From: Stenotrophomonas sp. ESTM1D_MKCIP4_1 | Lineage (GTDB): Bacteria; Pseudomonadota; Gammaproteobacteria; Xanthomonadales; Xanthomonadaceae | Assembly (NCBI RefSeq): GCF_003086895.1 | Contig: NZ_CP026004.1 | Span: 1,400,731 to 1,464,730, forward strand | Reading direction: 5' to 3' | DNA: 64,000 bases | Part shown: positions 27,380 through 36,761 of the stretch, one piece after another | How positions within the stretch are numbered: the stretch's first letter is position 1 | How the letters are laid out: each line of letters begins with the position of its first letter | The notes under the pieces: model-generated | What the model was told of the DNA's origin: nothing | Databases searched by the model: none | What the model saw: only the letters and a program-made list of their open reading frames with translations | Position numbers and translations under genes: made by a program

Positions 27380-27868
27380 ATGAAAGGCAACCCGGACGTC
27401 ATCGCCTGCCTGAAGGAACTGCTGCGCGGCGAGCTTGCTGCCCGTGACCAGTACTTCATCCATTCCCGCCGCTACGAGGACCAGGGCCTGTTCGCGCTGT
27501 ACGAACGCCTGAACCACGAGATGGAAGAGGAAACCCAGCACGCCGACGCGCTGCTGCGCCGCATCCTGTTCCTGGGCGGCGACCCGGACATGCGCCCGCA
27601 TGCCACCGAGCCGGGGAAGACCGTGGAAGAGATGCTGCAGAAGGATCTCGATACTGAATACGCCGTCCGGAACAATCTCGCCGCCGGCATGAAGCTGTGC
27701 GAAGAGAAGGGCGACTACGTGAGCCGCGACATGCTGCTGGCGCAGTTGAAGGACACCGAGGAAGACCACGCCTGGTGGCTGGAGCAGCAGCTGGGCCTGA
27801 TCAAGCGCCTCGGCCTGGAGCTGTACCAGCTGAGCAAGATCGACGGCAACGGCGCCCCGGCGCACTGA
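27380..27868 (+). CDS. bfr: bacterioferritin-type iron storage protein without the haem-ligand Met
   Basis: Subunit of a 24-mer iron storage shell. The 162 residues align over their length with bacterioferritin ([51 protein letters not shown]). The ferroxidase ligands are kept: Glu18, Glu51, His54, the Glu in DLDTEYAV, and Glu/His in DTEEDHAWW. However, position 52, the Met that binds haem between two subunits, is Thr (EEETQHAD). In organisms with two bacterioferritin types, one lacks this Met. So this subunit may make a haem-free shell or pair with a second subunit elsewhere. AGGAG eight bases upstream supports the start. Confidence 0.93.
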   Translation: MKGNPDVIACLKELLRGELAARDQYFIHSRRYEDQGLFALYERLNHEMEEETQHADALLRRILFLGGDPDMRPHATEPGKTVEEMLQKDLDTEYAVRNNLAAGMKLCEEKGDYVSRDMLLAQLKDTEEDHAWWLEQQLGLIKRLGLELYQLSKIDGNGAPAH

Positions 27869-27885
27869 GCCGACGCCCCGCTTGG

Positions 27886-28174
27886 GTAGAGCCGACCGTT
27901 GGTCGGCTGCCTTCCGGTAGAGCCGACTGCCAGTCGGCTGTCATTCGGTAGAGCCGACTGTCAGTCGGCTGCCATGCGGTAGAGCCGACCGTTGGTCGGC
28001 TGCCATGCGGTAGAGCCGACCGCTGGTCGGCTGCTCCGAAAGAAGCAGCCGACCAGCGGTCGGCTCTACCAGAAGCAAAACAGCCGACCAACGGTCGGCT
28101 CTACCAGAAGCAAAGCAGCCGACCAACGGTCGGCTCTACCAGAAGCAAAGCAGCCGACCAGCGGTCGGCTCTAC
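27886..28174. repeat. SMAG REP cluster: five forward and four reverse copies
   Basis: Five forward 23-bp elements of the form GTAGAGCCGACCGTTGGTCGGCT start at 27886, 27917, 27948, 27979 and 28010 (31-bp spacing). Four reverse elements ending CTAC start at about 28047, 28082, 28117 and 28152 (35-bp spacing). Each folds as a GCCGACC/GGTCGGC hairpin, with compensating changes in some stems (CGACTGCCAGTCG). The two arrays face each other, so the 290 bp could also fold into one very long hairpin. No gene lies in 27869-28391. Confidence 0.92.
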
Positions 28175-28291
28175 CAGAAGCGCAACACCAGAAGCGCAAC
28201 ACCAGACGCACCAAGCAACGTCGCCCGCCAGCACCGGAGCACCGCGCGCCAGCCTTCGCCAGCCAGCCGCTCCACCGCCCGCCAGCCGACA

Positions 28292-28328
28292 CACGAAAAA
28301 GCCGGGGAATCCCCCGGCTTTTTCGTGT
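28292..28328. terminator. symmetrical terminator between bfr and parC
   Basis: ACACGAAAAAGCCGGGG and CCCCGGCTTTTTCGTGT around a four-base loop form a perfect stem with A and T runs on either side. It can end bfr transcripts on the plus strand and parC transcripts on the minus strand. Confidence 0.9.
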
Positions 28329-28391
28329 CTGGCGTCCGCCAAAGCGTGTCAACCAAGGTTGACACCTACCAAGGCGGCGACCCCGCGTGCG

Positions 28392-30635
28392 TTACTCCAC
28401 CGACAACCCTTCGACCTTCTGCCAGCCACGCGGCAGCAGGTGGCCGCGGGTGGCGCGGGCGCCGAGGTAGGCGTCGAGCTCGTTGAACTTCAGGCCCATG
28501 GTGCGCTGGCCGCTGCGCACCTGCAGGGTCTGGCCCGGACTGATGGCCACGATCGCCACAACCCGCTCGGTGGCCAGCTTGGCCTTGGGGATCTCGATGA
28601 TCTTGTTGCCCTTGCCCTTGTCCAGTTCCGGCAGGTCATTGGCGGCAATGGCCAGCAGGTTGCCCGAGCTGGTTACCGCCACGATGCGGTCGGTCGCCAC
28701 GTTGGCCACCGCCGACGGGGTCAGCACCGAGGAGCCGGACGACAGGTTCAACATCGCCTTGCCAGCCTTGTTGCGGCCGATCAGGTTCTCGAAGCGGGTG
28801 ACGAAGCCGTAGCCGTGGCTGGAGGCCAGCACGAAACGGGCATCTGGTTCGGCACTGGCCAGGGTCACGAAGCTGGTGCCCGGTGCCGGCGAGAAGCGGC
28901 CGGTCAGCGGTTCGCCATTGCCGCGCGCGGAGGGCAGGGTATGCACGGGCGTCGAGTAGGCGCGGCCTTCGCTGTCCAGGAACGCGACCTGCTGGGTGCT
29001 GCGTGCGCGCACCGAACCCTGCAGGGCATCACCATCGCGGTAGGACAGGGTGGAGGCATCGATGTCGTGGCCCTTGGCCGCGCGGATCCAGCCCTTCTCC
29101 GACAGCACGACGGTCATCGGCTCGCTCGGCACCAGCTCGGTCTCGTCGATGGCCTGCGCCGCCTGGCGCTGCACCAGCGGCGAGCGGCGTGCGTCGCCGA
29201 ACTTCTTCGCGTCGGCGGTCAGTTCGTCGCGGATCAGCTTTTTCAGCTTGGCCTTGCTGTCGAGGATGCCGAGAATCTTCTCGCGTTCCTTGGCCAGCTC
29301 GTCCTGCTCGCCACGGATCTTCATCTCTTCCAGTCGGGCCAGCTGCTTCAGCTTGGTTTCCAGGATGTAGTCAGCCTGGTCTTCGGACAGACCGAAGCGC
29401 GCGATCAGTGCCGCCTTCGGTTCGTCCTCGGTACGGATGATGTGGATCACCTCGTCCAGGTTGAGGAACGCGACCAGCAGGCCTTCCAACAGGTGCAGGC
29501 GGCGCTCGACCTTCTGCAGGCGGTGCTGCAGGCGGCGGGTGACGGTGCTGCTGCGGAACGCCAGCCATTCGCTGAGCAGCATCTTCAGGTTCTTCACCTG
29601 CGGACGGCCATCCAGCCCGATCACGTTGAGGTTGACGCGGTAGCTGCGCTCCATGTCCGTGGTGGCGAACAGGTGGCCCATCAGCTGGTCGGCGTCGACG
29701 CGGTTGGAACGCGGCACCAGCACCACGCGCACCGGGTTGGCGTGGTCGGATTCATCGCGCACGTCTTCCAGCCACGGCAGCTTCTTGGCGCGCATCTGCG
29801 CGGCGATCTGCTCGATCACCTTGGACGGCGACACCTGGAACGGCAGCGCGGTGACCACCACGTTGTTCGCTTCCTTGGTGAAGGTGGCACGCGCCCGCAC
29901 GCTGCCGTTGCCGGTCTCGTACATCGTGCGCAGGTCGTTGGCCGAGGTGATGATCTCGGCCGTGGACGGGTAGTCCGGACCCTTCACGTGCTCGCACAGG
30001 TCGCGCACGCTGGCATCGGGATCGTCCAGCAGGTGCAGCAGGGCGCTGACGATCTCGTTGAGGTTGTGCGGGGGCACGTCGGTGGCCATGCCCACGGCGA
30101 TGCCGGTGGTGCCGTTCAGCAGCAGATGCGGCAGGCGCGCCGGCATCCAGGTGGGCTCCTGCAGGGTGCCGTCGAAGTTCGGCGCCCAGTCGGTGGTGCC
30201 CTGGCCCAGTTCGCCCAGCAGCACTTCGGCGATCGGGGTCAGCTTGGATTCGGTGTAGCGCATCGCCGCGAACGACTTCGGGTCGTCACTGGAGCCGAAG
30301 TTGCCCTGGCCCTCGATCAGCGGGTAGCGGTAGGAGAACGGCTGGGCCATCAGCACCAGCGCCTCGTAGCACGCGCTGTCGCCATGGGGGTGGTACTTAC
30401 CGATCACGTCACCGACGGTGCGCGCGGACTTCTTCGGCTTGGACGCGGCATTCAGGCCCAGCTCGCTCATCGAATAGATGATGCGGCGCTGCACCGGCTT
30501 CAGACCGTCGCCGATGAACGGCAGGGCGCGGTCGAGCACCACGTACATCGAATAGTCGAGGTAGGCGCGTTCGGCGTACTCGCGCAGCGGCAGTTGTTCA
30601 AAACCGTGGAACACGGGGCGGGCAGGTTCGGTCAT
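28392..30635 (-). CDS. parC: DNA topoisomerase IV subunit A
   Basis: DNA-cutting subunit of topoisomerase IV, which unlinks daughter chromosomes together with ParE. The 747-residue product has the ParC start ([29 protein letters not shown] in two blocks), the active-site Tyr in [27 protein letters not shown], and C-terminal beta-pinwheel repeats. The quinolone region reads [14 protein letters not shown], with Ser87 and Glu91 in place of E. coli Ser80 and Glu84, so the common resistance changes are absent. It is a single-gene unit with a terminator shared with bfr. Confidence 0.96.
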   Translation of the reverse strand: MTEPARPVFHGFEQLPLREYAERAYLDYSMYVVLDRALPFIGDGLKPVQRRIIYSMSELGLNAASKPKKSARTVGDVIGKYHPHGDSACYEALVLMAQPFSYRYPLIEGQGNFGSSDDPKSFAAMRYTESKLTPIAEVLLGELGQGTTDWAPNFDGTLQEPTWMPARLPHLLLNGTTGIAVGMATDVPPHNLNEIVSALLHLLDDPDASVRDLCEHVKGPDYPSTAEIITSANDLRTMYETGNGSVRARATFTKEANNVVVTALPFQVSPSKVIEQIAAQMRAKKLPWLEDVRDESDHANPVRVVLVPRSNRVDADQLMGHLFATTDMERSYRVNLNVIGLDGRPQVKNLKMLLSEWLAFRSSTVTRRLQHRLQKVERRLHLLEGLLVAFLNLDEVIHIIRTEDEPKAALIARFGLSEDQADYILETKLKQLARLEEMKIRGEQDELAKEREKILGILDSKAKLKKLIRDELTADAKKFGDARRSPLVQRQAAQAIDETELVPSEPMTVVLSEKGWIRAAKGHDIDASTLSYRDGDALQGSVRARSTQQVAFLDSEGRAYSTPVHTLPSARGNGEPLTGRFSPAPGTSFVTLASAEPDARFVLASSHGYGFVTRFENLIGRNKAGKAMLNLSSGSSVLTPSAVANVATDRIVAVTSSGNLLAIAANDLPELDKGKGNKIIEIPKAKLATERVVAIVAISPGQTLQVRSGQRTMGLKFNELDAYLGARATRGHLLPRGWQKVEGLSVE

Positions 30636-30694
30636 GCGGCGTTGTTACCTATGTCGGGAGGCGAGGACGGCGGTCTGCGCTCTCAATGCACTGA

Positions 30695-31603
30695 TTATCC
30701 GGATGCGGCGGGGGATGCCAAGCCACGTGCCGGATCCAGCCCCGGTTCCAGGCCATGGCCGACCCGCGCCAGGTAGCGCCCGGGCGGCAGGCCGAAGTGG
30801 CGGCGGAACACGGTGACGAAGGCGCTGGCGCTGCTGAAGCCCAGCGCATGGGCGATGTCGGCCACGCTGCGGCCTTCGCTGAGCTGGCGCAGGGCCTCGG
30901 CCAGCCGGGCCTGCTGCCGCCACTGGGCGAAGCTGAGGGTGGTCTCGTCGCGGAAGTGGCGGGTAAGGCTGCGCGGCGACAGCCCGGCCCAGTGCGCCCA
31001 TTCGGCCAGGCTGCGCTCGTCGGCGGGCTCGGCCAGCAGCTGCGAGGCGATCTTCAGCAGGCGGCGGTCGCGCGGCATCGGCAGGTGCATGCGCTGGCGT
31101 GGCGCGGTGCGGATCTCATCGCACATCACGCTGATGATGTGCGCGCGGTCCTCGCTGAGGGCGTCGTCGAGCGGCCATTCGCAGATGCGTTCGGCCACGG
31201 CCTGGGCCAGCTTGGACAGGCCCAGCACGCAGGGGTCGGCGGGCAGGTCGGCACAGGCCGGCCCGGCCAGCGCCATGCCCCAGCCGCGCATCGGCCCGTC
31301 CAGGCTGACGGTGTGCGGCTCCAGGGGCGGCATCCAGCCCGCCGAGCCCGGGGCCAGCGACCAGGTGCCGTGCGATGTGCGGGTGGTCAGCAGGCCGCGC
31401 TCGACGTAGATCAGCTGGGCGCGGGCGTGGTGGTGCCAGTCCACCTCGCGGGCCAGGCCCTGCGGGCTGTCGAAGCGGAATCCGATGACCGGCGGGCCGT
31501 CGTTGCGCTCGAACCAGTCCATGGCGACCTCACGCAGCAGGGTCGGTGGCCCCGGTTCACCGGCCGTTACGATCGGTGGGGCTGGCTTGAATGTGACATT
31601 CAT
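30695..31603 (-). CDS. AraC-family transcriptional regulator
   Basis: Predicted DNA-binding regulator of 302 residues. The N-terminal part is a cupin sensor (VDWHHHARAQLIYVERGLLTTRT, GWMPPLEPHTV). The C-terminal 100 residues hold two helix-turn-helix motifs (LAEWAHWAGLSPRSLTRHFRDET; VADIAHALGFSSASAFVTVFRRHFGLPPGRY). This layout resembles NimR-type AraC regulators that control a neighbouring transporter. It is divergent from emrRCAB with about 145 bp between them, so control of that operon is possible but unproven. The ligand is unknown. Confidence 0.88.
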   Translation of the reverse strand: MNVTFKPAPPIVTAGEPGPPTLLREVAMDWFERNDGPPVIGFRFDSPQGLAREVDWHHHARAQLIYVERGLLTTRTSHGTWSLAPGSAGWMPPLEPHTVSLDGPMRGWGMALAGPACADLPADPCVLGLSKLAQAVAERICEWPLDDALSEDRAHIISVMCDEIRTAPRQRMHLPMPRDRRLLKIASQLLAEPADERSLAEWAHWAGLSPRSLTRHFRDETTLSFAQWRQQARLAEALRQLSEGRSVADIAHALGFSSASAFVTVFRRHFGLPPGRYLARVGHGLEPGLDPARGLASPAASG

Positions 31604-31685
31604 TGGCTGAATTGTACTACCGGGCCAGTTCCGGGCGCCATTAAGGTAGCGTCCTCACTGATCGAGCCCATTGCTGCAACACAGC

Positions 31686-31723
31686 ATTCGATGCCAGATC
31701 GAATATTTCCATTGAGAAATATT
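31686..31723 (+). promoter_or_regulatory. two overlapping inverted repeats upstream of emrR, candidate EmrR operator
   Basis: ATTCGAT/ATCGAAT with a five-base centre (31686-31704) overlaps AATATTTC/GAAATATT with a six-base centre (31702-31723). Both are perfect, and the A+T content is far above the surroundings. They lie 25-62 bases before the emrR start, where a MarR-family repressor would be expected to bind its own promoter. No direct evidence of binding. Confidence 0.5.
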
Positions 31724-31747
31724 TTTTTTGGAAGAAAATGCTCCCCC

Positions 31748-32191
31748 ATGATCTGTCCGTCCTCCAACCCCCCCAGCTTCGGCCTGCTGCTGCGCCAGGT
31801 GCGCGACGGCCTGGTCCGCCAGCTCGATGCGTCCATGGCCGAGGAAGACCTCGGCATCGGCTTCACCCATTACATCGGCCTGAAGCTGCTGGCCCGCATG
31901 GCGCCGTGCACCGCCAACGAACTGGCCCAGGCCATCGACCAGGTGCCCAGCGCGGTCACCCGCCTGCTCGACAAGCTGGAAGCGCTGGGCTGCGTGCGTC
32001 GCGAGCCGCACAGCCAGGACCGGCGGGCCCTGCAGATCGTGCTGACCGATGAAGGCCGTGCCCTGTGGGCGCGGCTGCAGAAGCGCGGCGACGCGGTGAT
32101 GGATTTCGCCCTGCGCGACCTGTCCGCCGACGAGCGCACGCTGCTGCTGTCCCTCCTGACCCGAATCCGCGATTCCCTGACGACCCCATGA
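31748..32191 (+). CDS. emrR: MarR-family repressor of the Emr efflux operon
   Basis: Winged-helix repressor of 147 residues. The DNA-binding core reads MAPCTANELAQAIDQVPSAVTRLLDKLEALGCVRREPHSQDRRALQI in family order, ending in a wing with DRR. In S. maltophilia the emrRCAB operon has exactly this order, and EmrR represses it, being relieved by hydrophobic uncouplers. The ATG at 31748 was chosen for a normal MarR start; an in-frame ATG at 31691 would overlap the inverted repeats. The stop overlaps emrC (ATGA). Confidence 0.9.
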   Translation: MICPSSNPPSFGLLLRQVRDGLVRQLDASMAEEDLGIGFTHYIGLKLLARMAPCTANELAQAIDQVPSAVTRLLDKLEALGCVRREPHSQDRRALQIVLTDEGRALWARLQKRGDAVMDFALRDLSADERTLLLSLLTRIRDSLTTP

Positions 32192-33681
32192 ACCCGATCC
32201 CGTATCCCACTCTCCGCCGGTCCGGGCGCGCGCTGCTGGTTTCAGCGCTGGCCCTGGCCCTGGCCGCCTGCGCCAGCAGCCGCGGCCTGAACCCGCAGGG
32301 CCACGTGCTCGACGTGGACAGCCTGCACAGCGAACGCACCCTGGCCGACAGCGACCTGAGCGCCACCGGCTTCCCGGCCCAGGACTGGTGGAAGGCGCTG
32401 GGCGATGCCCAGCTCGATGCCCTCATCAGCGAAGGCCTGGCCGGCCACCCGAGCCTGGACGCGGCCGATGCGCGCCTGCGCCAGGCCCAGTCGCAGGTGG
32501 GCACCGCACGCGCCGACCGCCTGCCCAGCCTGTCGGTGTCCGGCGGCTATACCGGCCTGCGCCTGCCCGAATCCATGCTCGGTGACGAGACGGGCGGGCA
32601 CTACGCCGGCAGCAGCCAGGTCGCCTTCGATTTCAGCTACGGCATCGACCTGTGGGGCGGCAAGCGTGCCGCCTGGGAAGCGGCGGTGGATGGCGCCCAT
32701 GCCGCCACCGTGGATGCGCAGGCCGCGCGCCTGAACCTGTCCACGGGTATTGCCCAGGCCTACACCGACCTGGCCTATGCCTGGCAGCTCAACGACGTGG
32801 CCGAGGAAGAACTGGCGCGTTCGCAGAAGTCGCTGGAACTGACCCGCCAGCGCCGCAGCGCCGGCATCGACAGTGACCTGCAGGTGCGCCAGGCCGAGGC
32901 CCGCGTGCCGGCCGCGCAGCAGCAGCTGCTGGCCGCACAGCAGCGTATCGACGCTGCCCGCACTGCATTGGCCGCGCTGGTCGGCAAGGGCCCGGACCGT
33001 GGCCTGTCGATCGAGCGCCCGCAGGCGCTGAACCCGCTGGCCCTGCAGCTGCCGGGCGTGCTGCCGAGTGAACTGCTTGGCCGTCGCCCGGACATCGTTG
33101 CCGCGCGCTGGCGTGTTGAAGCGGCCGAGAAGCAGATCAAGGTCGCCAAGACGAAGTTCTACCCCAGCTTCAACCTGACCGCGCTGGCCGGCGTGGTCGC
33201 TCCGAACGTCGGCGACCTGCTGAAGAGCAGTTCCACCTTCGCCTACATCGGTCCGGCCCTAAGCCTGCCGATCTTCGAGGGCGGCAAGCTGCGCGCCAAT
33301 CTGGACAACACCGACGCGCAGTACGACCTGGCGGTGGCCAACTACAACCAGGCCGTGCTGGACGCGCTGCGCGACGTGGCCGACCAGGTCAACGCGGTGC
33401 GTTCGCTGGCGCAGCAGGCACAGGCCCAGCAGCAGGCAGTGGATACCGCCCGCGCGGCCTTCGATCTGGCCCAGCAGCGTTACCGCGCCGGCATCGGCAG
33501 TTACCTGGACGTGCTCAGTGCGCAGTCCATCCTGCTGCAGTCGCAACAGCAGCTGGCCGGCCTGCAGTCGCAGCAGGTGCAGACCTCGGTGCGCCTGAGC
33601 AAGGCCCTCGGCGGTGGCTTCCAGCCCACTGACGCCGACGCCGCACCGCTCGCCTCCCATTCCGATTCCTCGCATTCCTGA
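32188..33681 (+). CDS. emrC: outer-membrane channel lipoprotein of the Emr pump (TolC/OprM-like)
   Basis: Outer-membrane exit duct of the tripartite MFS efflux pump, 497 residues. A lipoprotein signal with lipobox LAAC puts Cys at about residue 28. Two OEP repeats follow, with the typical helical segments rich in Gln and Ala and the motifs SYGIDLWGGKRAAWEA and LLGRRPDIVAARWRVEAAEKQI. It belongs to the NodT/OprM branch rather than classic TolC. It is translationally coupled to emrR and lies 11 bp before emrA. Having its own channel gene in the operon is a known feature of this S. maltophilia pump. Confidence 0.93.
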   Translation: MNPIPYPTLRRSGRALLVSALALALAACASSRGLNPQGHVLDVDSLHSERTLADSDLSATGFPAQDWWKALGDAQLDALISEGLAGHPSLDAADARLRQAQSQVGTARADRLPSLSVSGGYTGLRLPESMLGDETGGHYAGSSQVAFDFSYGIDLWGGKRAAWEAAVDGAHAATVDAQAARLNLSTGIAQAYTDLAYAWQLNDVAEEELARSQKSLELTRQRRSAGIDSDLQVRQAEARVPAAQQQLLAAQQRIDAARTALAALVGKGPDRGLSIERPQALNPLALQLPGVLPSELLGRRPDIVAARWRVEAAEKQIKVAKTKFYPSFNLTALAGVVAPNVGDLLKSSSTFAYIGPALSLPIFEGGKLRANLDNTDAQYDLAVANYNQAVLDALRDVADQVNAVRSLAQQAQAQQQAVDTARAAFDLAQQRYRAGIGSYLDVLSAQSILLQSQQQLAGLQSQQVQTSVRLSKALGGGFQPTDADAAPLASHSDSSHS

Positions 33682-33692
33682 AGACCCACGCC

Positions 33693-34865
33693 ATGAGCCA
33701 GACCCAAGACACTGCGGCCCCGGCCGCCTCCAACCGCCGCGGCAACCTGCTGCGCGGCCTGTTCGTCATCGTCGTGCTGCTGCTTGCCGCACTCGCGCTG
33801 TGGTACTTCATGTTCGGCCGTTGGTTTGAAGAAACCGACGATGCCTACGTGCAGGGCAACCAGGTGCAGATCACCCCGCTGGTGGCCGGTACCGTGGTCG
33901 CCATCAATGTGGATGACGGCATGCGCGTCGAGCGCGGCCAGCTGCTGGTGCAGCTGGACCCGGCCGATACCACCGTCGCCCTGCAGCAGGCCGAAGCAAA
34001 CCTGGCCAAGACCGTGCGCCAGACCCGCGGCCTGTACCGCAGCGTGGAGGGTGCGCAGGCTGACTTGAATGCCCGCCAGGTGACCCTGAAACGCGTGCGC
34101 GACGATTTCGCCCGCCGCAAGGATCTGGCTGCCACCGGCGCCATCTCCAACGAAGAACTGGCCCACGCCCGCGACGAACTGGCGGCTGCCGAAGCGGCGG
34201 TGGCCGGTTCGCGCGAGACCGTCGAACGCAACCGCGCCCTGGTCGATGACACCGTCATCGCCACCCAGCCGGACGTGCTGGCTGCCGCCGCGCAGCTGCG
34301 CCAGGCGTTCCTCAACAACGCCCGCGCCGGCATCGTCGCGCCGGTCACCGGGTATGTCGCCCGCCGTTCGGTGCAGGTGGGCCAGCGCGTGCAGCCGGGC
34401 AATGCCCTGATGGCCGTGGTGCCGACCGAACAGATGTGGGTGGAAGCCAACTTCAAGGAAACCCAGCTGCGCCACATGCGCCTGGGCCAGGAAGTCGAGC
34501 TGAAGTCGGACCTCTACGCCGGTGACGTGAAGTTCAAGGGCCGCATCGAAAGCCTGGGCCTTGGCACGGGTTCGGCGTTCTCGCTGCTGCCGGCGCAGAA
34601 TGCCAGCGGCAACTGGATCAAGATCGTGCAGCGCGTGCCGGTGCGCATCGCCATCGATGCCAAGCAGCTGGCCGAACACCCGCTGCGCATCGGCCTGTCG
34701 ATGAAGGCCGAAGTGAGCCTGCGCGACCAGAAGGGCGAAGTGCTGCCGACCGCCGCCGCCAAGGGCACGGTGTTCGACACCGACGTGTACGCCAAGCAGC
34801 TGCATGATGCCGACGAGGTGATCCACACGATCATCGAAGGCAACCTGCCGGCGAAGGTGGGCTGA
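33693..34865 (+). CDS. emrA: Emr pump membrane fusion protein (HlyD family)
   Basis: Periplasmic adaptor joining the inner-membrane transporter to the channel, 390 residues. There is one N-terminal membrane segment (LLRGLFVIVVLLLAALALWYF) and the family start EETDDAYVQGNQVQITPLVAGTV. A lipoyl half-motif follows (VDDGMRVERGQLLVQLDPAD), then a coiled-coil hairpin at about residues 90-200, and the second half APVTGYVARRSVQVGQRV. It matches EmrA in length and order. It sits between emrC and emrB. Confidence 0.94.
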   Translation: MSQTQDTAAPAASNRRGNLLRGLFVIVVLLLAALALWYFMFGRWFEETDDAYVQGNQVQITPLVAGTVVAINVDDGMRVERGQLLVQLDPADTTVALQQAEANLAKTVRQTRGLYRSVEGAQADLNARQVTLKRVRDDFARRKDLAATGAISNEELAHARDELAAAEAAVAGSRETVERNRALVDDTVIATQPDVLAAAAQLRQAFLNNARAGIVAPVTGYVARRSVQVGQRVQPGNALMAVVPTEQMWVEANFKETQLRHMRLGQEVELKSDLYAGDVKFKGRIESLGLGTGSAFSLLPAQNASGNWIKIVQRVPVRIAIDAKQLAEHPLRIGLSMKAEVSLRDQKGEVLPTAAAKGTVFDTDVYAKQLHDADEVIHTIIEGNLPAKVG

Positions 34866-34872
34866 GGTCGCC

Positions 34873-36459
34873 ATGTCCGCACAAGCTCCAGCTGCGCCCG
34901 GCACTCCGGGCGCACCGGCGGCGCCGGGTGCGGCCTCCGGGTTTCTGCCGCCCAGCGTGGCCCTGTGCACCGTCGGCCTGGCGATGGCCTCGTTCATGCA
35001 GGTGCTCGACACCACCATCGCCAACGTCTCGCTGCCGACCATCGCCGGTAATCTCGGCGCCAGTTCGCAGCAGGCGACCTGGGTCATCACCTCGTTCGCG
35101 GTCAGCACGGCCATCGCGCTGCCGCTGACCGGCTGGCTCAGCCGTCGCTTCGGCGAACGCAAGCTGTTCATCTGGGCCACCCTGGCCTTCGTCATCACCT
35201 CGCTGCTGTGCGGCCTGGCCCAGAGCATGGGCATGCTGGTGCTGTCGCGCGCGCTGCAGGGTTTCGTGGCCGGGCCGATGTACCCGATCACCCAGTCGCT
35301 GCTGGTATCGATCTACCCACGCGAGAAACGAGGGCAGGCGCTGGCGCTGCTGGCGATGATCACCGTGGTGGCGCCCATCTGCGGGCCCATCCTCGGTGGC
35401 TGGATCACCGACAACTACAGCTGGGAATGGATCTTCCTGATCAACGTGCCGCTCGGCGTGTTCGCCGCGCTGGTGGTGGGTAACCAGCTGAAGGGGCGCC
35501 CGGAGCAGATTGAAAAGCCGAAGATGGATTACGTCGGCCTGATCACCCTGGTGATCGGCGTGGGCGCATTGCAGCTGGTGCTCGACCTGGGCAACGACGA
35601 AGACTGGTTCTCCTCGACGAAGATCGTGGTGCTGGCCTGTGTCGCGGTGGTGGCCCTGGCGGTGTTCCTGATCTGGGAACTGACCGACAAGGACCCCATC
35701 GTCGACCTGAAGCTGTTCCGCCACCGCAACTTCCGCGCCGGTACGCTGGCGATGGTGGTGGCCTACGCGGCGTTCTTCAGCGTGTCGCTGCTGATTCCGC
35801 AGTGGCTGCAGCGTGACATGGGCTACACCGCCATCTGGGCGGGCCTGGCGACGGCGCCGATCGGCATCCTGCCGGTGATCATGACGCCGTTCGTGGGCAA
35901 GTATGCGTCGCGCTTCGACATGCGCATGATCGCCTCGTTCGCCTTCGTGTTCCTGTCATTCACCAGCTTCATGCGGTCGGACTTCAACCTTCAGGTGGAC
36001 TACGCGCACGTGGCTGGCGTACAGCTGATCATGGGTATTGGCGTGGCGTTGTTCTTCATGCCGGTGCTGCAGATCCTGCTGTCGGATCTGGATGGCCGTG
36101 AAATCGCTGCCGGCTCGGGCCTGGCCACGTTCCTGCGTACGCTGGGCGGCAGCTTCGCCGCATCGCTGACCACCTGGCTGTGGGCACGACGGACCCAGGT
36201 GCACCATGCCGACCTGACCGAACACATCTCGGCCTACCAGCCGGGCATGCAGGACCAGGTGACCGCGATGGGGCAGGGTGACCTGCAGCATGGCGCGGCG
36301 GTGCTCAACAACATGATCAACCACCAGGCCTCGCAGATGGCGTTCAACGACATCTTTTACCTGCTGGGCTGGACGTTCCTGGCGATCATCGCGTTCCTGT
36401 GGCTGGCCAAGCCGCCGTTCGGTGCAGGTGCGGGTGCGGCGTCTGCCGGCGGGCATTGA
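34873..36459 (+). CDS. emrB: Emr pump MFS transporter, 14-TM DHA2 drug:H+ antiporter
   Basis: Inner-membrane proton-driven drug exporter of 528 residues with about 14 membrane segments. Diagnostic stretches are FMQVLDTTIANVSLPTIAGNL (DHA2 motif D1), GWLSRRFGERKLF (motif A) and ITVVAPICGPILGGWI (motif C). An Ala/Pro-rich stretch precedes the first segment. Start at 34873, seven bases after emrA. A strong terminator follows. In S. maltophilia this pump exports hydrophobic compounds such as CCCP and nalidixic acid. Confidence 0.94.
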   Translation: MSAQAPAAPGTPGAPAAPGAASGFLPPSVALCTVGLAMASFMQVLDTTIANVSLPTIAGNLGASSQQATWVITSFAVSTAIALPLTGWLSRRFGERKLFIWATLAFVITSLLCGLAQSMGMLVLSRALQGFVAGPMYPITQSLLVSIYPREKRGQALALLAMITVVAPICGPILGGWITDNYSWEWIFLINVPLGVFAALVVGNQLKGRPEQIEKPKMDYVGLITLVIGVGALQLVLDLGNDEDWFSSTKIVVLACVAVVALAVFLIWELTDKDPIVDLKLFRHRNFRAGTLAMVVAYAAFFSVSLLIPQWLQRDMGYTAIWAGLATAPIGILPVIMTPFVGKYASRFDMRMIASFAFVFLSFTSFMRSDFNLQVDYAHVAGVQLIMGIGVALFFMPVLQILLSDLDGREIAAGSGLATFLRTLGGSFAASLTTWLWARRTQVHHADLTEHISAYQPGMQDQVTAMGQGDLQHGAAVLNNMINHQASQMAFNDIFYLLGWTFLAIIAFLWLAKPPFGAGAGAASAGGH

Positions 36460-36484
36460 TCGCTCGGTGTTGATGAAAAAACAG

Positions 36485-36513
36485 AACCCCGCCGGAAGGC
36501 GGGGTTTTTGTTT
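36485..36513 (+). terminator. Rho-independent terminator of emrRCAB
   Basis: AACCCCGCC/GGCGGGGTT with a GGAA loop (36485-36505) followed by five Ts, about 25 bases after the emrB stop. Confidence 0.92.
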
Positions 36514-36536
36514 GTGGCGCATCCATCTGTGGCGCA

Positions 36537-36560
36537 TCCACGCATGGCGTGGATCTACTG
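36537..36560 (-). repeat. single SMAG-type REP (ATCCACGCATGGCGTGGATCTAC)
   Basis: An ATCCACGC/GCGTGGAT hairpin with a trailing CTAC, between the emrB terminator and the tRNA-Leu terminator. The same hairpin core makes up the large arrays at 43.2 and 54.0 kb. Confidence 0.75.
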
Positions 36561-36584
36561 CCTCATTCCCGAACGCTGGACATG

Positions 36585-36607
36585 AAAAAACCCGCTTTCG
36601 CGGGTTT
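36585..36607 (-). terminator. terminator of the first tRNA-Leu gene
   Basis: On the minus strand AAACCCGCGAAAGCGGGTTTTTT, about 18 bases after the tRNA 3' end. Confidence 0.88.
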
Positions 36608-36624
36608 GATCATTTGCTGAGTCA

Positions 36625-36711
36625 TGGTGCCCAGGAGAGGACTCGAACCTCCACGAAGTTGCCCCCGCTAGCACCTGAAGCTAGTGCGTCTACCAATTCC
36701 GCCACCTGGGC
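36625..36711 (-). tRNA. tRNA-Leu (anticodon CAG), copy 1
   Basis: An 87-nt class II tRNA with a long variable arm. On the minus strand it opens GCCCAGGTGGCGGAATTGG and ends with acceptor CCTGGGC, A and an encoded CCA. The anticodon loop TTCAGGT gives CAG, which reads CUG, the main Leu codon here. T-arm GGTTCGAGTCC is standard. An excellent promoter lies just upstream: TTGACA (36749-36754), 17 bp, CATAAT (36726-36731). It is identical to the copy at 38666-38752. Confidence 0.97.
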
Positions 36712-36761
36712 GACTCAGGAGACGAATTATGGGGAACGACTGAGGATGTGTCAACAACATT

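Noticed and set aside
28392..30635. Quinolone-resistance change in ParC
   Set aside because: The Ser and Glu at the equivalents of E. coli Ser80 and Glu84 are both present.
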